This document shows positions 19,602 through 33,853 of a stretch of DNA of 64,000 nucleotides, one piece after another. The DNA lies in NCBI RefSeq assembly GCF_024399415.1, contig NZ_CP029257.1:519501-583500 (forward strand). The letters run 5' to 3'. Position 1 is the stretch's first letter; the number at the start of each line of letters is the position of its first letter. The notes beneath the pieces are model-generated. The model searched no databases, was not told the DNA's origin, and saw only the letters and a program-made list of their open reading frames with translations. The translations under genes were made by a program, and so were the position numbers. The DNA is from Streptococcus oralis. Its GTDB lineage: Bacteria; Bacillota; Bacilli; Lactobacillales; Streptococcaceae.

Positions 19602-20633
19602 ATGGTATTTAAAGCTAAAAGTCCTAAAATTAACATTGAAGAAGTTCGCGCCTTGTCTAAATTAGAGGGAGCGGCTCTTGCGATAAAAAATCAACGTGAT
19701 CAGGAATTGGAAGCCATCATCCGTGGGGAAGACCAGCGTATTCTCTTGGTGATTGGACCATGTTCATCTGATAACGAAGAGGCGGTTCTCGAGTATGCCA
19801 AGCGTCTATCTGCTTTGCAAGAAGAGGTCAAAGACCGTATTTTTATGGTCATGCGTGTCTATACAGCTAAACCTCGTACCAATGGTGATGGCTATAAGGG
19901 CTTGATTCATCAACCAAATGCGACAGAAGCACCTAGCTTGATCAATGGGATCAAGGCTGTTCGCCAACTGCACTACCGTGTGATTACCGAGACGGGAATG
20001 ACAACAGCGGATGAGATGCTTTATCCTGAAAATCTTCCGCTGGTGGATGATTTGATTTCTTATATGGCTGTTGGAGCTCGATCTGTAGAGGATCAACAGC
20101 ACCGTTTTGTAGCGAGTGGAGCAGATTTCTCGACAGGATTTAAAAATCCCACATCTGGAAATCTCAATGTCATGTTTAACGGGATTTATGCAGCACAAAA
20201 TAAACAGAGTTTCCTCTTCCTCGGCAAAGAGGTGGAAACGACGGGGAATCCATTGTCCCACGCCATTCTTCGCGGAGCATTGAACGAATACGGGAAAAAT
20301 ATTCCTAATTACTACTATGACAATTTGATGGATACCATTGATCAGTATGAAAAGATGGGCTTAGAAAATCCCTTTATCATCATCGATACCAATCACGACA
20401 ATTCAGGCAAGCAGTACATGGATCAAATCCGTATCGTTCGTCAGACCTTGATTAACCGTGACTGGAATGAGAAGATCAAAAAATATGTTCGTGGTTTTAT
20501 GATTGAGTCCTATCTAGAAGATGGACGTCAAAATGAGCCAGAAGTTTTTGGTAAGTCCATTACAGATCCGTGTCTAGGCTGGGACAACACAGAAGCACTT
20601 GTTCGCGAAATTTACCAAACGCTAGGAGAGTAA
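19602..20633 (+). CDS. DAHP synthase (3-deoxy-7-phosphoheptulonate synthase), first copy
   Basis: First enzyme of the shikimate pathway, condensing PEP and erythrose-4-phosphate. The 343-residue class I (AroF/G/H-type) protein carries [39 protein letters not shown] and [13 protein letters not shown]. It is followed after 1 bp by a second copy of the same length. Tandem paralogues usually differ in feedback sensitivity; which amino acid inhibits which copy cannot be read here. Confidence 0.93.
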   Translation: MVFKAKSPKINIEEVRALSKLEGAALAIKNQRDQELEAIIRGEDQRILLVIGPCSSDNEEAVLEYAKRLSALQEEVKDRIFMVMRVYTAKPRTNGDGYKGLIHQPNATEAPSLINGIKAVRQLHYRVITETGMTTADEMLYPENLPLVDDLISYMAVGARSVEDQQHRFVASGADFSTGFKNPTSGNLNVMFNGIYAAQNKQSFLFLGKEVETTGNPLSHAILRGALNEYGKNIPNYYYDNLMDTIDQYEKMGLENPFIIIDTNHDNSGKQYMDQIRIVRQTLINRDWNEKIKKYVRGFMIESYLEDGRQNEPEVFGKSITDPCLGWDNTEALVREIYQTLGE

Positions 20634-20634
20634 G

Positions 20635-21666
20635 ATGGCATTTATCGAAAAAGGTCAAGAAATTGATATTGAAGCAATCAAGGCTGCGACCCAGTTGTCA
20701 CCTGAAGCCTTGCGAAAGAAAGAAGCCCGCGATAGAGAGCTGGCAGCCATCATCTCAGGTGAGGACGACCGAATCCTTTTGGTGATGGGACCGTGTTCTT
20801 CAGACAATGAAGAAGCTGTGCTCGAATATGCTCGTCGTTTAGCAGACTTACAGAAAAAAGTTGCAGATAAAATCTTTATTGTGATGCGTGTCTATACGGC
20901 TAAACCTCGTACCAATGGAGATGGCTATAAGGGTTTGGTTCATCAGCCGGATACTTCTAAAGCTCCAAGCTTGATTAATGGCATACAAGCTGTTCGTCAG
21001 CTGCACTACCGTGTGATTACGGAGACGGGCTTGACGACAGCTGATGAGATGCTTTATCCGTCAAATCTCGTTTTGATCGATGATCTAGTCAGCTACCATG
21101 CTGTAGGGGCTCGTTCAGTAGAAGACCAGGAACACCGTTTTGTAGCGTCTGGGATTGATGCTCCAGTTGGGATGAAAAATCCAACATCTGGGAACCTTGG
21201 GGTTATGTTTAATGCTATCTATGCAGCTCAAAACAAGCAAACCTTCCTTTACCACGGTCAAGAAGTGGAAACTTCGGGAAATCCTTTGGCCCATGTTATC
21301 CTTCGTGGCGCCATGAACGAATATGGTAAAAATGAACCCAATTTCTACTATGAAACCCTCTTAAATGCCATCAATCGTTATGAGACCATGGGACTTGAAA
21401 ATCCCTTCATTATCATCGATACCAATCATGACAATTCAGGCAAGCAGTATATGGAACAAATTCGCATTGTTCGCCAAGCCTTGCTGAATCGTGACTGGAA
21501 TGAAAAGATTAAAAAGACGGTTCGAGGCTTTATGATTGAGTCTTACCTAGCAGACGGTCGTCAAAACCAACCAGAGGTCTTTGGTTGCTCCATAACTGAC
21601 CCTTGTCTAGGTTGGGAAAATACAGTAGCCTTGGTAGAAGAAATTTATACCACCTTAACAAAATAA
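20635..21666 (+). CDS. DAHP synthase, second copy
   Basis: Tandem paralogue of the preceding gene with identical length (343 residues) and the same motifs ([45 protein letters not shown]). The first 30 residues and scattered surface positions differ most. An AGGAGAGTAAG ribosome site lies inside the end of the first copy. The duplication is old, because the DNA is clearly diverged. Confidence 0.93.
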   Translation: MAFIEKGQEIDIEAIKAATQLSPEALRKKEARDRELAAIISGEDDRILLVMGPCSSDNEEAVLEYARRLADLQKKVADKIFIVMRVYTAKPRTNGDGYKGLVHQPDTSKAPSLINGIQAVRQLHYRVITETGLTTADEMLYPSNLVLIDDLVSYHAVGARSVEDQEHRFVASGIDAPVGMKNPTSGNLGVMFNAIYAAQNKQTFLYHGQEVETSGNPLAHVILRGAMNEYGKNEPNFYYETLLNAINRYETMGLENPFIIIDTNHDNSGKQYMEQIRIVRQALLNRDWNEKIKKTVRGFMIESYLADGRQNQPEVFGCSITDPCLGWENTVALVEEIYTTLTK

Positions 21667-21710
21667 GTGAAAAGGATGGAGTTGGGGGAATCTCAGCTCC
21701 TTTTATGAGT

Positions 21711-22073
21711 ATGATAGTTGGACACGGAATTGACATCGAAGAATTGGCTTCGATAGAAAACGCAGTTACACGACGTGAGGGCTTTGCTAAGCGCGTGCTG
21801 ACCCCTAAAGAAATGGAGCGTTTTGCCAGTCTCAAAGGGCGCAGGCAGATCGAATACTTGGCAGGCCGCTGGTCGGCTAAGGAGGCCTTTTCCAAGGCTA
21901 TGGGGACAGGAATTGGCAAACTGACCTTTCAGGATTTGGAAGTTTTGAACAATGAACGAGGCGCGCCTTATTTTAGTCAGGCACCATTTTCAGGAAAGAT
22001 TTGGCTATCTATCAGCCATACAGATCAGTTTGTGACAGCCAGTGTCATTTTGGAGGAAAATCATGAAAGCTAG
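21711..22073 (+). CDS. acpS: Holo-[acyl-carrier-protein] synthase
   Basis: Transfers 4'-phosphopantetheine from CoA to acyl carrier protein. The 120-residue form starts [19 protein letters not shown]; the magnesium ligand Asp (GHGIDIEE) and the motif [16 protein letters not shown] are both present. Longer frames back to 21603 overlap the upstream DAHP synthase and are rejected; an ATG at 21705 is a near alternative. It overlaps alr by 11 bp. Confidence 0.93.
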   Translation: MIVGHGIDIEELASIENAVTRREGFAKRVLTPKEMERFASLKGRRQIEYLAGRWSAKEAFSKAMGTGIGKLTFQDLEVLNNERGAPYFSQAPFSGKIWLSISHTDQFVTASVILEENHES

Positions 22074-23166
22074 TCCACATAGACCAACCAAGGCTCTGAT
22101 TCATCTGGGAGCTATTCGACAAAATATTCAGCAAATGGGGGCTCATATCCCTGAAGGAACGCTCAAGTGGGCAGTGATCAAGGCTAATGCCTATGGTCAT
22201 GGGGCTGTTGCCGTTGCCAAGGCTATTCAAAATGATGTTGATGGATTTTGTGTTTCCAATATTGATGAAGCTATTGAACTTCGTCAGGCTGGCCTCAGCA
22301 AGAAAATCCTCATTCTAGGTGTATCTGAGTTAGAAGCTATTGGCCTAGCTAAAGAATACGACATCACTTTGACGGTGGCTGGACTGGAGTGGATTCGAGC
22401 GTTGGTTGCCACTGGGGCTGATTTATCTGGCTTATCGGTTCACCTCAAGATTGACTCAGGGATGGGACGGATTGGTTTTCGAGATTCCAGTGAGGCAGAG
22501 CAGGCTCAAGCCTTGCTCCAACAACACGGCGCTCGTGTTGAGGGGATTTTTACCCACTTTGCTACTGCAGATGAAGAATCAGATGACTATTTTAATGCCC
22601 AGTTAGAATGCTTTAAAACTATTTTGGCAAGTATGAAGGAAGTTCCAGAGCTGGTTCATGCCAGCAACTCAGCAACGACCCTCTGGCATGCTGAGACTAT
22701 TTTCAATGCAGTCCGTATGGGAGATGCCATGTATGGTCTCAATCCTAGTGGAGAGGTCTTGGACTTACCCTATGATTTGACACCAGCCTTGAGTTTGGAG
22801 TCTGCCCTTGTTCATGTCAAGACAGTTCCAGCTGGAGCTTGCATGGGCTATGGAGCAACCTATCAGGCGGATAGTGAGCAAGTCATTGCGACCGTGCCAA
22901 TCGGCTATGCGGATGGTTGGACACGAGATATGCAAAATTTCACTGTCTTGGTAGATGGCCAAGCTTGCCCAATCGTCGGACGAGTATCTATGGACCAAAT
23001 CACCATTCGTCTGCCTAAGATTTATCCGCTAGGAACAAAAGTAACCTTGATCGGCACAAACGGTGGCAAGGAAATCACAGCTACTCAGGTAGCGACCTAT
23101 CGTGGAACTATTAACTATGAGGTGGTTTGTCTCCTCAGCGATCGCATTCCGAGAGAATATTATTAA
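22063..23166 (+). CDS. alr: Alanine racemase
   Basis: PLP enzyme making D-alanine for peptidoglycan and teichoic acids, 367 residues. The PLP lysine is in [12 protein letters not shown] near residue 40; the phosphate-binding and catalytic-Tyr regions are seen in SGMGRIGFR and GYGATYQA. The start lies in the end of acpS behind GGAGGAAAATC, so the two are translationally coupled. Confidence 0.96.
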   Translation: MKASPHRPTKALIHLGAIRQNIQQMGAHIPEGTLKWAVIKANAYGHGAVAVAKAIQNDVDGFCVSNIDEAIELRQAGLSKKILILGVSELEAIGLAKEYDITLTVAGLEWIRALVATGADLSGLSVHLKIDSGMGRIGFRDSSEAEQAQALLQQHGARVEGIFTHFATADEESDDYFNAQLECFKTILASMKEVPELVHASNSATTLWHAETIFNAVRMGDAMYGLNPSGEVLDLPYDLTPALSLESALVHVKTVPAGACMGYGATYQADSEQVIATVPIGYADGWTRDMQNFTVLVDGQACPIVGRVSMDQITIRLPKIYPLGTKVTLIGTNGGKEITATQVATYRGTINYEVVCLLSDRIPREYY

Positions 23167-23184
23167 AAAAGAAAGGAGTGGAGC

Positions 23185-25200
23185 ATGAATCTACATCAAC
23201 CCTTGCATGTCTTGCCTGGTGTGGGACCAAAGTCAGCAGAGAAATACGCTAAACTAGGAATTGAAAACTTGCAAGACCTCTTGCTCTACTTTCCTTTCCG
23301 TTATGAAGATTTCAAAACCAAGCAAGTGCTGGAGCTGGAAGATGGAGAAAAGGCTGTTCTTTCTGGTCAAGTCGTGACTCCTGCCAGTGTCCAGTATTAT
23401 GGTTTTAAGCGCAATCGCCTGCGCTTTAGCCTCAAGCAGGGAGAAGTCGTTTTTGCGGTTAATTTCTTTAACCAGCCTTATCTAGCAGATAAGATAGAAT
23501 TGGGAGCAACTCTTGCCGTTTTTGGAAAATGGGACCGTGCCAAGGCCAGTCTGACTGGGATGAAGGTTCTAGCTCAGGTGGAAGATGACCTCCAGCCTGT
23601 CTATCGTCTGGCTCAAGGAATCAGTCAGGCCAGTCTGGTCAAGGCCATCAAGACGGCTTTTGATCAGGGACTGGACCTCTTGATAGAGGAAAACCTTCCC
23701 CAGTCTTTGCTGGACAAATACAAACTCATGTCCCGTTGCCAGGCTGTTCGCGCTATGCATTTTCCCAAGGATTTGGCAGAATACAAGCAGGCCCTTCGCC
23801 GGATCAAGTTTGAGGAACTCTTTTACTTCCAAATGCAGTTGCAGTTACTCAAGTCTGAAAATAGAGTTCAGGGAAGTGGTCTGGTTCTGAATTGGTCTCA
23901 GGGAAAAGTGACAGCCGTTAAAGAAAGTCTTCCTTTTGCCCTGACCCAAGCTCAAGAAAAGAGTTTGCAGGAAATTTTGACAGACATGAAGTCGGACCAT
24001 CACATGAATCGTCTCCTTCAAGGAGATGTGGGAAGCGGGAAAACGGTAGTTGCTGGCTTGGCCATGTTTGCGGCGGTGACGGTTGGCTATCAGGCAGCTC
24101 TTATGGTGCCAACAGAAATCCTAGCAGAGCAACACTTTGAGAGTTTACAGAACCTTTTTCCAGACTTGAAACTGGCTCTCTTGACAGGATCCTTGAAAGC
24201 TACAGAAAAAAGAGAAGTCTTGGAGACTATTGCCAAGGGTGAGGCTGACTTTATTATCGGGACTCATGCTTTGATACAAGATGGAGTGGATTATGCTCGC
24301 CTTGGCTTGATTATCATCGATGAGCAGCACCGTTTTGGCGTGGGGCAAAGGCGTGTTCTGAGAGAAAAAGGGAACAATCCTGACGTTCTCATGATGACAG
24401 CGACGCCCATTCCACGGACGCTGGCTATCACAGCCTTTGGCGATATGGATGTTTCCATTATCGACCAGATGCCAGCGGGTCGGAAACCCATTGTGACACG
24501 TTGGATCAAACATGAGCAACTACCTCAGGTACTGACTTGGTTAGAGGGGGAAATTCAAAAAGGTTCGCAAGCCTATGTTATCTCTCCCCTGATCGAAGAA
24601 TCTGAAGCTCTGGATCTGAAAAATGCTATTGCCTTATCTGAGGAGTTGACAGCTCATTTTGCTGGCAAGGCAGAAGTAGCCCTCCTACATGGTAAGATGA
24701 AGAGTGACGAAAAAGACCAGATCATGCAGGAGTTCAAAGAGAGAAAAACGGATATTCTGGTTTCGACAACGGTTATTGAGGTTGGGGTTAATGTTCCCAA
24801 TGCGACCGTCATGATTATCATGGATGCCGATCGGTTCGGTCTCAGCCAACTTCACCAGCTCAGAGGTCGTGTTGGTCGGGGGGACAAGCAGTCCTATGCT
24901 GTTCTCGTGGCTAATCCCAAGACGGATTCTGGGAAAGATCGCATGCGTATCATGACAGAAACGACCAATGGATTTGTCCTTGCGGAGGAAGATTTGAAAA
25001 TGCGTGGTTCTGGAGAGATTTTCGGAACCAGACAGTCAGGCCTTCCAGAGTTTCAAGTGGCTGATATTATCGAAGATTTTCCGATTTTAGAAGAAGCCAG
25101 AAAGGTTGCCAGCTACATTAGTTCGATAGAAGGTTGGCGAGAGGATCCAGAATGGCGCATGATTGCTCTCCATCTGGAAAAGAAAGAACATCTAGATTAA
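23185..25200 (+). CDS. recG: ATP-dependent DNA helicase RecG
   Basis: Branch-migration helicase that rescues stalled forks, 671 residues. N-terminal wedge domain, then Walker A QGDVGSGKTVV near residue 280, the DEQH box IIDEQHRFGVGQ, MTATPIPRTLA, and QLRGRVGRG in the second helicase lobe. AAAGGAG precedes the ATG. The gene ends at a BOX element. Confidence 0.96.
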   Translation: MNLHQPLHVLPGVGPKSAEKYAKLGIENLQDLLLYFPFRYEDFKTKQVLELEDGEKAVLSGQVVTPASVQYYGFKRNRLRFSLKQGEVVFAVNFFNQPYLADKIELGATLAVFGKWDRAKASLTGMKVLAQVEDDLQPVYRLAQGISQASLVKAIKTAFDQGLDLLIEENLPQSLLDKYKLMSRCQAVRAMHFPKDLAEYKQALRRIKFEELFYFQMQLQLLKSENRVQGSGLVLNWSQGKVTAVKESLPFALTQAQEKSLQEILTDMKSDHHMNRLLQGDVGSGKTVVAGLAMFAAVTVGYQAALMVPTEILAEQHFESLQNLFPDLKLALLTGSLKATEKREVLETIAKGEADFIIGTHALIQDGVDYARLGLIIIDEQHRFGVGQRRVLREKGNNPDVLMMTATPIPRTLAITAFGDMDVSIIDQMPAGRKPIVTRWIKHEQLPQVLTWLEGEIQKGSQAYVISPLIEESEALDLKNAIALSEELTAHFAGKAEVALLHGKMKSDEKDQIMQEFKERKTDILVSTTVIEVGVNVPNATVMIIMDADRFGLSQLHQLRGRVGRGDKQSYAVLVANPKTDSGKDRMRIMTETTNGFVLAEEDLKMRGSGEIFGTRQSGLPEFQVADIIEDFPILEEARKVASYISSIEGWREDPEWRMIALHLEKKEHLD

Positions 25201-25351
25201 TACTCTTCGAAAATAAAATTCAAACCACGTCAACGTCGCCTTGGATTATATATGTAACTGACTTCGTCAGTCTTATCTACAACCTCAAAGCAGTGCTTTG
25301 AGCAACCTGCGGCTAGTTTCCTAGTTTGCTCTTTGATTTTCATTGAGTATA
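25201..25351 (-). repeat. BOX element (A-B-C type)
   Basis: Streptococcal BOX repeat in minus orientation. On the plus strand it begins TACTCTTCGAAAAT, contains the complement of the BOXA1R primer region (CACGTCAACGTCGCCTTG) and the boxB core ACTGACTTCGTCAGT, and ends GATTTTCATTGAGTATA. It starts immediately after the recG stop codon. Confidence 0.9.
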
Positions 25352-25433
25352 AGCTTTCTCTAAGGAAAACTTAAGCTAGCTTTTAGGTTTGGGTCTTATA
25401 CTAGAGTCATCAAAAAGAAACGAGGGCTCTCAC

Positions 25434-25505
25434 ATGACTATTAAAGTAACCTACCAAAAGAAATTCCAAACCGTCAAACTAGAGAAAGGAGCTAGCACCT
25501 ATTGA
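25434..25505 (+). CDS. Very short ORF (23 codons), doubtful
   Basis: ATG preceded by GAGGG, encoding a 23-residue basic peptide that starts MTIKVTYQKKFQTVKLEKG, followed within 8 bp by a perfect terminator. A -10-like TATACT is 30 bp upstream. The layout (promoter, ribosome site, ORF, terminator) suggests a small transcript, either a peptide gene or the remnant N-terminus of a larger gene. No family recognised. Confidence 0.35.
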   Translation: MTIKVTYQKKFQTVKLEKGASTY

Positions 25506-25512
25506 TACACAG

Positions 25513-25535
25513 AGAGCGGAAACGCTCTTTTTATT
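25513..25535 (+). terminator. Terminator after the short ORF
   Basis: AGAGCG-GAAA-CGCTCT with TTTTTATTTTT; a GNRA tetraloop hairpin. Confidence 0.8.
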
Positions 25536-25538
25536 TTT

Positions 25539-25596
25539 AAAACTACTTTCAGACGATAGGTTTGAGGAAAGAGAATCTAAAATCACTTTCTATTTA
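25539..25596 (+). promoter_or_regulatory. Sialic-acid regulon element, site A (estA)
   Basis: Upstream half AAAACTACTTTCA at 25539 and downstream half AAAATCACTTTCTATTTA at 25579, exactly 40 bp apart, the latter starting 28 bp before the -35 box of estA. This is the weakest of four copies in its downstream half, but the spacing is conserved. Confidence 0.55.
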
Positions 25597-25606
25597 GAAT
25601 TCTTTC

Positions 25607-25635
25607 TTGCATTGCCTTCCTAGATATGCTAGAGT
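25607..25635 (+). promoter_or_regulatory. Promoter of the esterase gene
   Basis: TTGCAT, 17 bp, TAGAGT with extended TGC. Confidence 0.6.
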
Positions 25636-25669
25636 TATGATAGCGATTACAAAATAAAAGGAGCATACT

Positions 25670-26650
25670 ATGAAAAATCCAGCTTTGTTAGAAGAAATCA
25701 AGACCTATCTAGGAAGGGATGAGGTTCCAGAAGACTTTGATGCTTTCTGGGATGAAGAGGTCAAAAAAGTTTCATCTCTTCCAGCCTACCAGTTGGAGGA
25801 AAGAGATTTCCATATTCCTCAAGTCAAGTGCTATGAGCTCACTTTTGAAGGAACCAATGAAGGCAAGGTTTATGCACGTGTCATCCTTCCAAAGAGTGAA
25901 GGTAAAGTTCCCTTAATCTTCCACTTTCACGGCTATATGGGACGTGGCTGGGACTGGGCCGACATGCTGGCCTTTACCGTGGCTGGTTACGGTGTTGTTT
26001 CTATGGATGTCCGTGGACAGTCGGGCTATTCGCAAGACGGCATGCGTTCTCCACTAGGAAATACCGTTAAGGGACATATCATCCGTGGTGCTGTTGAAGG
26101 TAGGGATCATCTCTTTTATAAGGATGTTTATCTGGATATTTACCAGTTGATCGAAATTGTTGCTAGTCTACCTGAGATTGATGAGAAGCGACTTTCTAGT
26201 TATGGTGCCTCACAAGGAGGGGCTTTAGCCTTAGTTGCAGCTGCTCTCAATCCTCGGATTCAGAAAACAGTGGCCATCTATCCTTTCTTGTCAGACTTTA
26301 GACGAGTGCTTGAGATTGGCAATACCAGTGAAGCCTATGATGAACTCTTCCGTTATTTCAAGTTCCACGATCCCTTCCATGAAACAGAGGATGAAATCAT
26401 GGCGACTCTTGCCTATATCGATGTGAAAAATCTTGCCCATCGTATCAAAGGAGAGGTCAAGATGATTACGGGCTTGGATGACGATGTTTGCTATCCTATT
26501 ACCCAGTTTGCGATTTACAACCGCCTAACTTGCGACAAGGCCTATCGCATCATGCCAGAGTATGCTCACGAAGCCATGAATGTTTTTGTCAATGACCAAG
26601 TCTATAACTGGCTCTGTGGCAGTGAGATTCCTTTTAAGTACGTAAGATAA
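25670..26650 (+). CDS. Acetyl-xylan-esterase family deacetylase (EstA-like, probable sialic acid O-acetylesterase)
   Basis: Alpha/beta-hydrolase of 326 residues in the AXE1 / cephalosporin-C deacetylase family. The nucleophile elbow is YGASQGGALA (Ser near residue 185), the oxyanion region FHFHGYMGRGWDW, and the catalytic His in PEYAHEAMN near the C-terminus. No signal peptide is seen. Pneumococcal EstA, encoded beside nanA, removes O-acetyl groups from sialic acids so that NanA can cleave them; the position and shared regulatory element argue for the same role here. Confidence 0.85.
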   Translation: MKNPALLEEIKTYLGRDEVPEDFDAFWDEEVKKVSSLPAYQLEERDFHIPQVKCYELTFEGTNEGKVYARVILPKSEGKVPLIFHFHGYMGRGWDWADMLAFTVAGYGVVSMDVRGQSGYSQDGMRSPLGNTVKGHIIRGAVEGRDHLFYKDVYLDIYQLIEIVASLPEIDEKRLSSYGASQGGALALVAAALNPRIQKTVAIYPFLSDFRRVLEIGNTSEAYDELFRYFKFHDPFHETEDEIMATLAYIDVKNLAHRIKGEVKMITGLDDDVCYPITQFAIYNRLTCDKAYRIMPEYAHEAMNVFVNDQVYNWLCGSEIPFKYVR

Positions 26651-26655
26651 TGAAT

Positions 26656-26681
26656 GAGAGAGCCCAGGAGCTCTCTTTTTA
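26656..26681 (+). terminator. Terminator after the esterase gene
   Basis: GAGAGC-CCAG-GAGCTCTC type stem-loop with a T run, 6 bp after the stop codon. Confidence 0.8.
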
Positions 26682-26693
26682 TGTCCAAAACCT

Positions 26694-26751
26694 GAAAGTA
26701 CTTTTAGAAAATTTAAAATATTAAAATATTCTTAAAAGTAAAATCTATTCT
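26694..26751 (+). promoter_or_regulatory. Sialic-acid regulon element, site B (nanA)
   Basis: Upstream half GAAAGTACTTTTA at 26694 and downstream half AAAAGTAAAATCTATTCT at 26734, exactly 40 bp apart. The downstream half begins 29 bp before the -35 position of nanA. Confidence 0.65.
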
Positions 26752-26762
26752 GTGGGAACACA

Positions 26763-26791
26763 GATATAAATATAAGACTTTATTGTATAAT
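26763..26791 (+). promoter_or_regulatory. Promoter of nanA (poor -35)
   Basis: GATATA, 17 bp, TATAAT. The -10 is perfect and the -35 has almost no match, as expected of an activator-dependent promoter. A leader of nearly 190 bases follows before the nanA start. Confidence 0.6.
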
Positions 26792-26819
26792 AAAGGAAAA
26801 GTCACTTGTGAAAGGAGGA

Positions 26820-26940
26820 AAAAGGCTGCTGGGTGCTTAAAGAATTCCTCAGCAGAAAATGGGAGAGGATTGGAAGCTCTCATTAAGTTGGATATTTTCT
26901 TGTAAAACTTGTCTCTTGAAGAGACAATAAAAATTTTTAA
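26820..26940 (+). other. Structured nanA leader with short ORF
   Basis: The leader holds CTGCTG/CAGCAG arms, then a small ORF at 26859-26930 (23 codons, MGEDWKLSLSWIFSCK...) whose stop directly follows a perfect hairpin TTGTCTC-TTGAA-GAGACAA trailed by TAAAAATTTTT. This resembles an attenuator with a leader peptide, but the ORF has only a weak ribosome site. Confidence 0.35.
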
Positions 26941-30378
<3,438 letters not shown>

Positions 30379-30410
30379 TAAGCAAAAGCTATTTGAGTAG
30401 GTCTCAGAAG

Positions 30411-30442
30411 AGATAGCAGGTTTTTCATCCTGCTATCTTTCT
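30411..30442 (+). terminator. Terminator after nanA
   Basis: AGATAGCAGG / CCTGCTATCT perfect 10-bp stem followed by TTCTTTATT. Confidence 0.9.
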
Positions 30443-30480
30443 TTATTACATTCAGCTTGATTCGAAATCATAAGAAGTCT

Positions 30481-30538
30481 GAAACTACTTTCAGGATAGT
30501 CTGTTCTATAAAATAGTTTTGAAACTGAAATCTATTCT
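30481..30538 (+). promoter_or_regulatory. Sialic-acid regulon element, site C (nanE)
   Basis: GAAACTACTTTCA at 30481 and GAAACTGAAATCTATTCT at 30521, exactly 40 bp apart; the second half starts 29 bp before the -35 box. This is the best copy and serves as reference. Confidence 0.7.
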
Positions 30539-30549
30539 ATCACAATCTA

Positions 30550-30578
30550 TTGAAAGCGCTTAACAAATGATATATAAT
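30550..30578 (+). promoter_or_regulatory. Promoter of nanE with overlapping cre-like site
   Basis: TTGAAA, 17 bp, TATAAT. The -35 box is embedded in TTGAAAGCGCTTAACA, a cre-like sequence, so CcpA would block polymerase directly. Confidence 0.7.
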
Positions 30579-30611
30579 AAGCCCATAGAAGAAAGAAAGG
30601 GAGGAAAGAGG

Positions 30612-31310
30612 ATGCCACAGATCAGCAAAGAAGCCTTGATTGAACAAATCAAAGATGGAATCATTGTCTCTTGCCAGGCACTTCCTCACGAACCGCTTTA
30701 TACAGAAGCGGGAGGAGTCATTCCCTTGCTAGTCAAAGCGGCTGAGCAAGGTGGAGCAGTCGGTATCCGAGCAAACAGTGTTCGCGATATCAAGGAGATT
30801 AAGGAGGTTACGAAACTCCCGATTATCGGGATTATCAAACGTGACTATCCGCCACAGGAGCCATTCATTACAGCTACTATGAAAGAAGTGGATGAATTGG
30901 CTGAACTCGATATTGAGGTCATTGCTCTGGATTGTACCAAACGTGAACGTTACGACGGTTTGGAAATTCAGGACTTTATCCGACAAGTCAAAGAAAAATA
31001 TCCGCATCAACTCTTAATGGCTGATACTAGCACGTTTGAAGAGGGTATAGCAGCAGTTGAAGCAGGAATTGATTTTGTTGGAACAACCCTATCAGGTTAC
31101 ACCTCTTATAGTCCTAAGGTAGATGGTCCAGACTTTGAACTGATCAAAAAACTGTGTGAAGCAGGTGTGGATGTCATCGCTGAAGGGAAAATTCATACAC
31201 CAGAACAAGCTAAGCAAATCCTTGAATATGGAGTGCGAGGTATCGTTGTTGGTGGAGCTATCACTAGACCAAAAGAGATTACGGAACGCTTTGTTGCCGG
31301 TCTAAAATAA
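30612..31310 (+). CDS. nanE: N-acetylmannosamine-6-phosphate 2-epimerase
   Basis: TIM-barrel enzyme (232 residues) converting ManNAc-6-P to GlcNAc-6-P in sialic acid catabolism. NanE landmarks are [61 protein letters not shown] and [12 protein letters not shown]. The start MPQISKEAL follows GGGAGGAAAGAGG; the longer frame from 30567 starts inside the promoter. Confidence 0.95.
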   Translation: MPQISKEALIEQIKDGIIVSCQALPHEPLYTEAGGVIPLLVKAAEQGGAVGIRANSVRDIKEIKEVTKLPIIGIIKRDYPPQEPFITATMKEVDELAELDIEVIALDCTKRERYDGLEIQDFIRQVKEKYPHQLLMADTSTFEEGIAAVEAGIDFVGTTLSGYTSYSPKVDGPDFELIKKLCEAGVDVIAEGKIHTPEQAKQILEYGVRGIVVGGAITRPKEITERFVAGLK

Positions 31311-31354
31311 CACAATCTCAAAAAAGAGGAGAGTGGTCGATGCGTCGGACAAAA

Positions 31355-31370
31355 TGAAAACGTATACAAA
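31355..31370 (+). promoter_or_regulatory. cre site before the sialic acid importer genes
   Basis: ATGAAAACGTATACAA matches the cre consensus WTGNAANCGNWWNCAW at all positions. It lies in the 113-bp gap between nanE and the solute-binding protein gene. Confidence 0.65.
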
Positions 31371-31375
31371 TATAA

Positions 31376-32752
<1,377 letters not shown>

Positions 32753-32771
32753 GCACTAAGTCAGATTGATT

Positions 32772-32817
32772 CCCCCCTTTTCCCTGTGCACTATGGTGTA
32801 AGAAAAGGGGGACTTTT
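32772..32817 (+). terminator. Leaky terminator between binding protein and permease genes
   Basis: CCCCCTTTT / AAAAGGGGG perfect 9-bp stem followed by ACTTTTGTTT. Such a hairpin commonly raises binding-protein mRNA over permease mRNA. Confidence 0.8.
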
Positions 32818-32950
32818 GTTTGAAATGGTAGGAACTGTCACGAAATTAAAATGAAGTTCTTACATAAGCGAATCTTAAAAAATTTCATTTTGGTTTTAAA
32901 ACAGTTCAAGAAAATTAAAAACTATTCTATTTGAAAGAGAGGTGCCGACT

Positions 32951-33838
32951 GTGAAAGTCAATAAAATTCGTATGCGGGAAACAGTGATTTCCTACGCTTT
33001 CCTAGCACCAGTGTTATTCTTCTTTGTCATCTTTGTCTTGGCTCCTATGATTATGGGATTCATTACAAGTTTCTTTAACTACTCCATGACTAAATTTGAG
33101 TTTGTGGGCTTGGACAACTACATTCGCATGTTTAAAGACCCTGTCTTTGTGAAGTCTTTGATCAATACCGTTATCCTGGTTATTGGATCTGTTCCGATTG
33201 TGGTTCTCTTCTCGCTCTTTGTAGCATCTCAAACCTATCATCAAAATGCCATTGCCCGTTCTTTTTATCGTTTCGTCTTCTTCCTTCCTGTAGTTACAGG
33301 TAGTGTTGCCGTAACGGTTGTATGGAAATGGATCTATGACCCCCTATCAGGGATTCTAAACTTTGTCCTTAAGTCAAGCCACATCATCAGCCAAAACATT
33401 TCTTGGCTGGGTGACAAAAACTGGGCTTTGCTAGCGATTATGATCATTCTTTTGACAACATCTGTTGGTCAACCGATTATCCTTTATATCGCTGCAATGG
33501 GGAATATTGACAACTCACTTGTTGAAGCAGCGCGTGTAGACGGTGCGACTGAATTCCAAGTCTTCTGGAAGATCAAATGGCCTAGCCTTCTTCCAACAAC
33601 TCTTTACATCGCAATCATCACAACCATCAACTCATTCCAATGTTTCGCCTTGATTCAGTTGTTGACTTCTGGTGGTCCAAACTATTCAACAAGTACCTTG
33701 ATGTACTACCTTTACGAAAAAGCCTTCCAATTGACAGAGTACGGCTATGCAAATACCATCGGTGTCTTCTTGGCAGTGATGATTGCCATTGTCAGCTTTG
33801 CTCAATTCAAGATCCTCGGAAACGACGTAGAATACTAA
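32951..33838 (+). CDS. satB: Sialic acid ABC transporter permease 1
   Basis: MalF-type inner-membrane subunit of about 295 residues with six hydrophobic segments. The EAA loop EAARVDGATEFQVFWKIKWP near residue 195 contacts the ATPase. The GTG at 32951 has GAGAGG 8 bases upstream and is preferred; a GTG at 32942 in frame is an alternative. The 3' neighbour satC follows 15 bp later. Confidence 0.88.
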   Translation: MKVNKIRMRETVISYAFLAPVLFFFVIFVLAPMIMGFITSFFNYSMTKFEFVGLDNYIRMFKDPVFVKSLINTVILVIGSVPIVVLFSLFVASQTYHQNAIARSFYRFVFFLPVVTGSVAVTVVWKWIYDPLSGILNFVLKSSHIISQNISWLGDKNWALLAIMIILLTTSVGQPIILYIAAMGNIDNSLVEAARVDGATEFQVFWKIKWPSLLPTTLYIAIITTINSFQCFALIQLLTSGGPNYSTSTLMYYLYEKAFQLTEYGYANTIGVFLAVMIAIVSFAQFKILGNDVEY

Positions 33839-33853
33839 AGAAAGGAGACAGTT

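Noticed and set aside
32871..32928. Possible fifth copy of the bipartite sialic-acid element before satB (AAAATTAAAAACTATTCT at 32911)
   Set aside because: The downstream half is fair, but the upstream half 40 bp earlier does not match, and the implied -35/-10 would fall on the satB start codon.
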